In this document: in pieces, positions 14,196 through 18,196 of the stretch
Numbering within the stretch: position 1 is the first letter of the stretch
How the letters are laid out: each line of letters opens with the position of its first letter
Assembly (NCBI GenBank): GCA_045532055.1
Contig: JAZSFF010000058.1
Coordinates: forward strand, 1 to 18,196
DNA from: SIG440 sp045532055
GTDB taxonomy: Bacteria > Bacillota > Clostridia > Monoglobales > Monoglobaceae
DNA: 18,196 bases
Direction: 5' to 3'
Made by a program: the position numbers and the translations under genes
The notes under the pieces: model-generated
Seen by the model: the letters and a program-made list of their open reading frames with translations, nothing else
The model's database searches: none
What the model was told of the DNA's origin: nothing

Positions 14196-15410
14196 ATGAA
14201 AAACATAAGTGGCGGCGTATGTGCTGCAAAAGGCTTTAAAGCAAATGGCATCCACGCCGGAATACGCAAAAACAAAGACAAAAAAGACCTTGCCCTGATT
14301 GTCAGCGAAACACGTGCTGCTGCGGCAAGTACATATACACAAAACCTTGTTAAGGGTGCACCGATATACGTTACAAAAGCAAATATCAAGGATGGATATG
14401 CATCTGCAATCATCTGCAACAGCGGTAACGCAAACACCTGCAACGCCAACGGAATTGAAATTGCAGAGGGAATGTGTGCCTTGGTAGAAAATCATACAGG
14501 CATCCCTGCCACCGATGTGGTTGTTGCATCAACAGGCGTTATTGGTCAACCCCTTGATATTACACCTATGGCAAACGGTATGGAAGAATTGGTTGCCGGA
14601 CTTTGCGAAAACGGAAGTTTTGATGCAGCATCGGCAATTATCACCACAGATACCCACGAAAAAGAAGTTGCATTCTCCTTTGAGATTGGCGGCAAAACCT
14701 GTCACATAGGCGGTATTGCCAAGGGTTCAGGAATGATTCATCCCAACATGGCAACAATGTTGGTTTTCGTTACTACTGATGTTTCCATTACCCCTGAACT
14801 TCTGCAAAAGGCTTTGAGTGCTGATATTCAGGATTCTTTCAATATGATATCCGTAGATGGCGACACCTCCACCAATGATATGGTGTCTGTTCTGGCAAAC
14901 GGAATGGCAGAAAACCCAATCATCGACAAAGAGGGCGAAGATTATGATATTTTCTGCAAAGCCCTTTCAGCGGTAACAACCCACCTCTGTCGCGAAATCG
15001 CAAAAGATGGTGAGGGTGCAACCAAACTACTTGAATGTCGTGTTCACGGTGCATATGATACAAAAAGTGCAAAAGTGGTTGCCAAAAGTGTCATCTGTTC
15101 CTCCCTTTTCAAAGCAGCAATGTTTGGCTCGGATGCAAATTGGGGCAGAATCTTGTGTGCAATCGGTTATAGCGGTGCAGACTGTGACGTCACCAAAATT
15201 GCGGTTGTTCTGAAATCCTCAGCAGGCGAAATAAATGTTTGCAAATACGGCAGCAGTGTTGACTTCAGCGAGGATAAGGCAAGGGAAATTCTGTCAAAGG
15301 ACGAAATCATTATTGACATCACAATGGAAGACGGCAATGGTGAAGCCACCGCATGGGGCTGTGACCTCACTTATGATTATGTTAAAATCAACGGTGACTA
15401 CCGCACCTAA
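14196..15410 (+). CDS. argJ: ArgJ, glutamate N-acetyltransferase
   Basis: ArgJ moves the acetyl group from N-acetylornithine to glutamate, recycling it in the cyclic pathway; some forms also use acetyl-CoA. The 404-aa precursor shows the self-cleavage site KGSGMIHPNMATML. Thr187 is the nucleophile that becomes the N terminus of the beta chain. The STGVIG segment (112-117) forms part of the active site in the family. The ATG at 14196 follows AAAGGA by about ten bases and lies 37 bp after argC. No argA or argE is seen here, which fits a cyclic route. Whether it also makes acetylglutamate from acetyl-CoA cannot be told from sequence alone. Confidence 0.96.
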   Translation: MKNISGGVCAAKGFKANGIHAGIRKNKDKKDLALIVSETRAAAASTYTQNLVKGAPIYVTKANIKDGYASAIICNSGNANTCNANGIEIAEGMCALVENHTGIPATDVVVASTGVIGQPLDITPMANGMEELVAGLCENGSFDAASAIITTDTHEKEVAFSFEIGGKTCHIGGIAKGSGMIHPNMATMLVFVTTDVSITPELLQKALSADIQDSFNMISVDGDTSTNDMVSVLANGMAENPIIDKEGEDYDIFCKALSAVTTHLCREIAKDGEGATKLLECRVHGAYDTKSAKVVAKSVICSSLFKAAMFGSDANWGRILCAIGYSGADCDVTKIAVVLKSSAGEINVCKYGSSVDFSEDKAREILSKDEIIIDITMEDGNGEATAWGCDLTYDYVKINGDYRT

Positions 15411-15431
15411 ATTTAAAAGGAGAAATAAACC

Positions 15432-16286
15432 ATGAACAATATTCCAATCGCAGACCGTGCGAAAATACTTATTGAAGCTCTTCCCTATATTCAGGACTAC
15501 TACAACAAAATTGTTGTAATCAAATACGGCGGCAACGCCATGCTCAATGAAGAATTGAAACAGGCAGTTATGGGAGATATTCTTCTTCTGTCACTTGTAG
15601 GTATCAAAGTAGTTCTTATACATGGTGGCGGCCCTGAAATTTCAGAGATGCTTGCTAAAACAGGCACCAAAACAGAGTTTATTGACGGCCTACGTGTGAC
15701 TGACAAAGATTCTATTGATATAGTGCAGATGGTTCTTGCAGGCAAAATCAACAAAAGTCTGGTGAACCTCATCCAGACAATGGGCGGCAAAGCCATGGGT
15801 CTTTGCGGTCTTGACGGACATATGATACAGGCAGAAAAGCTTGACGATGTCCACGGCTATGTAGGCAATGTGACAAACGTTGACCCCACACCAATTCTTG
15901 ATGTTTTAGAGAAAGGCTATATCCCTGTTATTGCAACAGTAGGTTGCGATGACCAGGGTAATGTATATAATATCAACGCCGACACAGCAGCAGCAAAAAT
16001 TGCGGGCATTCTCAATGCAGAATCCCTCATTTCCATGACTGATATCCGAGGCTTGCTCAGGGACAAAGATGATGAATCCACCCTTATCCCTGTGGTTAAG
16101 GTCAGCGAAGCACCTGAACTCATTAGTGAAGGTATAATTTCCGGTGGTATGATACCCAAAATCGAATGCTGTATTGACGCAATCCGTCAGGGTGTACACA
16201 AGGTATTCATTCTGGATGGTCGTGTTCCCCATGCAATACTTATCGAAACCCTTACCGATGAGGGTATCGGCACCATGTTTATTTAG
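15432..16286 (+). CDS. argB: ArgB, acetylglutamate kinase, probably arginine-sensitive
   Basis: ArgB phosphorylates N-acetylglutamate, the usual control point of the cyclic arginine pathway. The 284-aa protein has the amino-acid-kinase motifs KYGG (31-34) and HGGGPEI (64-70), then NINADTAAAKIA and SGGMIPKIE further on. A helical extension of about 25 residues precedes the core, and the C terminus reads GRVPHAILIETLTDEGIGT. Both resemble features of arginine-inhibited kinases, so feedback inhibition is likely (inferred). The ATG lies 21 bp after argJ behind AAAAGGAGAAA. Confidence 0.96.
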   Translation: MNNIPIADRAKILIEALPYIQDYYNKIVVIKYGGNAMLNEELKQAVMGDILLLSLVGIKVVLIHGGGPEISEMLAKTGTKTEFIDGLRVTDKDSIDIVQMVLAGKINKSLVNLIQTMGGKAMGLCGLDGHMIQAEKLDDVHGYVGNVTNVDPTPILDVLEKGYIPVIATVGCDDQGNVYNINADTAAAKIAGILNAESLISMTDIRGLLRDKDDESTLIPVVKVSEAPELISEGIISGGMIPKIECCIDAIRQGVHKVFILDGRVPHAILIETLTDEGIGTMFI

Positions 16287-16301
16287 AGAGGAGTCTTCGT
16301 T

Positions 16302-16781
16302 ATGCAAGAAAAAGAATTTGCACACAACTCCAAAAAGCATCGCCATAGCACCATTATACGCCTGATTTCCGAGAAATCAATCGAAACCCAGGGCCAGCTT
16401 ACCGCTTATCTTCTGGATGAGGGCTTTGAGGTTACACAGGCAACAGTTTCCCGTGATATCAAGGAACTTCGCCTTATAAAAATCGCTGACCGTGATGACA
16501 AATACAGATACGCCCTTCCCGGAAAAGAAACCGATGTGGATATAAAAACACGCTACGCAGCGGTTCTTACCCACGCAGTAATCACAATCCAGAACGCCGG
16601 CAATCTGGTGGTTGTAAAGACAATCCCCGGTTCAGCCCAGGGCTGCGCAATGGCAATCGAAACCCTTGATTTTGACAAGGTAGTGGGCGTTATAGCCGGT
16701 GACGACACTGTATTCATAGCTATGAACAGCGAAAGAGACGCAACGGAATTTGCCGCAAAACTCACTGACGTAGTAAACTGA
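16302..16781 (+). CDS. argR: ArgR/AhrC arginine repressor
   Basis: ArgR is an arginine-binding hexameric regulator that binds ARG boxes. The 159-aa protein has a winged helix-turn-helix (about 14-72) with the recognition segment TQATVSRDIKELRLIK (Ser50-Arg51). The C-terminal domain carries GVIAGDDT (129-136), whose aspartates bind arginine. It begins with about ten extra Lys/His-rich residues. The ATG at 16302 follows AGAGAGGAG by eight bases, 15 bp after argB; argD follows 12 bp on. Its position inside the biosynthetic operon behind two ARG boxes implies that it controls its own synthesis. Confidence 0.95.
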   Translation: MQEKEFAHNSKKHRHSTIIRLISEKSIETQGQLTAYLLDEGFEVTQATVSRDIKELRLIKIADRDDKYRYALPGKETDVDIKTRYAAVLTHAVITIQNAGNLVVVKTIPGSAQGCAMAIETLDFDKVVGVIAGDDTVFIAMNSERDATEFAAKLTDVVN

Positions 16782-16793
16782 TTGGAGATACTT

Positions 16794-17954
16794 ATGAACA
16801 CAAAAGAACTTGATAAAAAATATATAATGGGTACCTATGGAAGGCTTGACCTTGAGCTTTCATCAGGCAAGGGCAGCACCCTCAAAGATGCCGACGGAAA
16901 AGAATATATAGACTTTGGCAGCGGCATAGCAGTGAACACCTTTGGCGCCTGTGACGATGAATGGATAAAGGCTGTATGCGACCAGCTTCATTCAATCCAG
17001 CACACCTCAAATTACTACTACACCAAGCCCTGTGCAACTTTAGCAGAAATGCTCTGCGAAAGAACAGGTATGAACAAGGTGTTCTTCTCAAACTCCGGAG
17101 CGGAGGCAAACGAATGTGCAATAAAAGCCGCAAGGAAATATGGCACCGACCAAAATCCTGACAAAAACGTGATTATAACCCTGAAAAACAGTTTTCACGG
17201 CAGAACAGTGACAACCCTTTCAGCCACAGGTCAGGAAGTATTTCACAAGCACTTCACTCCGTTCACCCAAGGGTTCAAATACGTTGAGGCCAACAACGTG
17301 GATGATTTGAAATCTACAATAGATTCAAGCTGCTGTGCAATAATGTTTGAAATTATTCAGGGCGAGGGCGGGGTTCTTCCTTTGACAAAGGATTTTATCC
17401 TTGCCGCAAAGGAACTTTCAGAGAAAAATGACATGCTGCTGATTTGCGACGAAGTACAAACAGGCAACGGCAGAACAGGCAAGCTCTATGCCTTTGAGCA
17501 TTTTGGAATCAAACCCGACATTTTCACCACAGCAAAAGGGCTGGCAGGGGGACTCCCCATAGGGGCAACCGTATTTTCTGAGAAACTCCAAGACATTCTT
17601 CCGGCAGGCAGTCATGGTTCTACCTTTGGCGGCAACCCAATATCCGCTGCTGGTGCTGTGAATATTCTAAGCCGTCTGGATGATGATTTTCTTGAATCTG
17701 TAACCCAAAACAGCAATTATCTAATTTCACGCCTCAAAGATATAAAAGGCGTATCAGAGGTATGCGGCATGGGTTATATGTTGGGAATAAAGACCGACAA
17801 AGACGCAAAAGAAATATTGCAAAAATGTATGGAAAACGGACTTCTGGTCCTTACTGCAAAAGATAAAGTCAGACTTCTTCCTCCACTGAACATCAGCCGC
17901 GAGGAGCTTGACAAGGGTATTGATATCTTAAAATCAGTAATTGAATCACTTTGA
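16794..17954 (+). CDS. argD: Acetylornithine aminotransferase
   Basis: ArgD converts N-acetylglutamate semialdehyde to N-acetylornithine using glutamate and PLP. The 386-aa class III aminotransferase shows SNSGAEANECAIKAAR (99-114) and FHGRT (134-138). The PLP-contacting DEVQTGNGRTG (219-229) and the PLP lysine Lys248 in TTAKGLAGG follow. The frame extends to a TTG at 16782 that overlaps the ribosome binding site (GGAGA, 16784-16788). The ATG at 16794 is five bases after that site and gives the normal start MNTKELDKKYIM. Close relatives act on ornithine or GABA, but the operon fixes the role. Confidence 0.95.
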   Translation: MNTKELDKKYIMGTYGRLDLELSSGKGSTLKDADGKEYIDFGSGIAVNTFGACDDEWIKAVCDQLHSIQHTSNYYYTKPCATLAEMLCERTGMNKVFFSNSGAEANECAIKAARKYGTDQNPDKNVIITLKNSFHGRTVTTLSATGQEVFHKHFTPFTQGFKYVEANNVDDLKSTIDSSCCAIMFEIIQGEGGVLPLTKDFILAAKELSEKNDMLLICDEVQTGNGRTGKLYAFEHFGIKPDIFTTAKGLAGGLPIGATVFSEKLQDILPAGSHGSTFGGNPISAAGAVNILSRLDDDFLESVTQNSNYLISRLKDIKGVSEVCGMGYMLGIKTDKDAKEILQKCMENGLLVLTAKDKVRLLPPLNISREELDKGIDILKSVIESL

Positions 17955-17976
17955 TATAAAGAAAGGAATTTGAAAA

Positions 17977-18196
17977 ATGAAACATTTGCTTAAACTTTCA
18001 GACCTGTCCACTCAGGAAATCACAGATATCCTGGATTTGGCGGACCAACTTAAATACGACAAGAAAAACGGTATCCCCCACAGATATCTTGAGGGCAAGA
18101 CTTTGGGAATGATTTTTGAAAAATCTTCAACCCGTACTCGTGTATCATTTGAAGTGGGTATGTATGATCTTGGCGGATATCCCCTCTTTTTGAGTT
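17977..18196 (+). CDS. argF: Ornithine carbamoyltransferase, 5' part (cut by window end)
   Basis: ArgF joins carbamoyl phosphate to ornithine to make citrulline. Only the first 73 codons are in the window. They begin MKHLLKLSDLSTQEI and include the carbamoyl-phosphate motif STRTR (51-55) within EKSSTRTRVSFE, which is the usual N-terminal domain. The ATG follows AAAGGA by about ten bases, 22 bp after argD, so it belongs to the same operon. Putrescine or knotted acetylornithine relatives share the motif, but the arg context favours ornithine carbamoyltransferase. Confidence 0.92.
   Translation, partial: MKHLLKLSDLSTQEITDILDLADQLKYDKKNGIPHRYLEGKTLGMIFEKSSTRTRVSFEVGMYDLGGYPLFLS

Noticed and set aside
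1..18196. Mobile elements, CRISPR arrays, tRNA or rRNA genes
   Set aside because: I looked for transposase or integrase motifs, regularly spaced repeats and tRNA-like folds and found none. The genes are all housekeeping, energy or biosynthesis genes.

Overview
The window looks like a chromosomal segment from an anaerobic member of the Firmicutes, class Clostridia. It is about 44% GC by a partial hand count. It carries a complete Rnf complex, a DnaD-type primosome protein, a DnaI/DnaC-type helicase loader, Gram-positive-style YidC and Jag, and strong Shine-Dalgarno sequences throughout. The species cannot be named from the sequence alone.

The left half (115-9996) is read entirely on the minus strand. 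In transcription order it is dnaA, mnmE, a dnaD-like gene, a helicase-loader gene, then rnfC-rnfD-rnfG-rnfE-rnfA-rnfB. Gaps are under 50 bp, and most rnf genes overlap as TAATG or TGATG, so this could be one long unit ending at a hairpin at 81-110. The Rnf genes encode the membrane ferredoxin:NAD+ oxidoreductase that couples electron transfer to ion pumping. The first four genes encode replication initiation and tRNA modification proteins.

A non-coding spacer of about 390 bp (9997-10382) separates dnaA from the divergent rpmH gene. It holds a good promoter for each side and an AT-rich block. I found no consensus DnaA box in it.

The right half is read on the plus strand. First comes the familiar origin-linked set rpmH-rnpA-yidD-yidC-jag (ribosomal protein L34, RNase P protein, membrane insertion, RNA binding), closed by a 13-bp-stem terminator. 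An arginine operon follows: argC-argJ-argB-argR-argD-argF, with argF cut by the window end. Two near-identical ARG-box sequences lie around its promoter and argR sits inside the operon, so the operon is probably repressed by arginine through its own product.

I see no CRISPR array, tRNA, rRNA, insertion sequence or phage gene, and no clearly new system. The main points of interest are the rearranged origin neighbourhood, the self-contained arginine circuit with a short-type ArgC, and a divergent flavin-attachment motif in RnfG. Several start codons need moving from the longest reading frame: rnfA and dnaA to TTG, and rnfD, rnfG, yidD, yidC, argD and the loader to internal ATGs.
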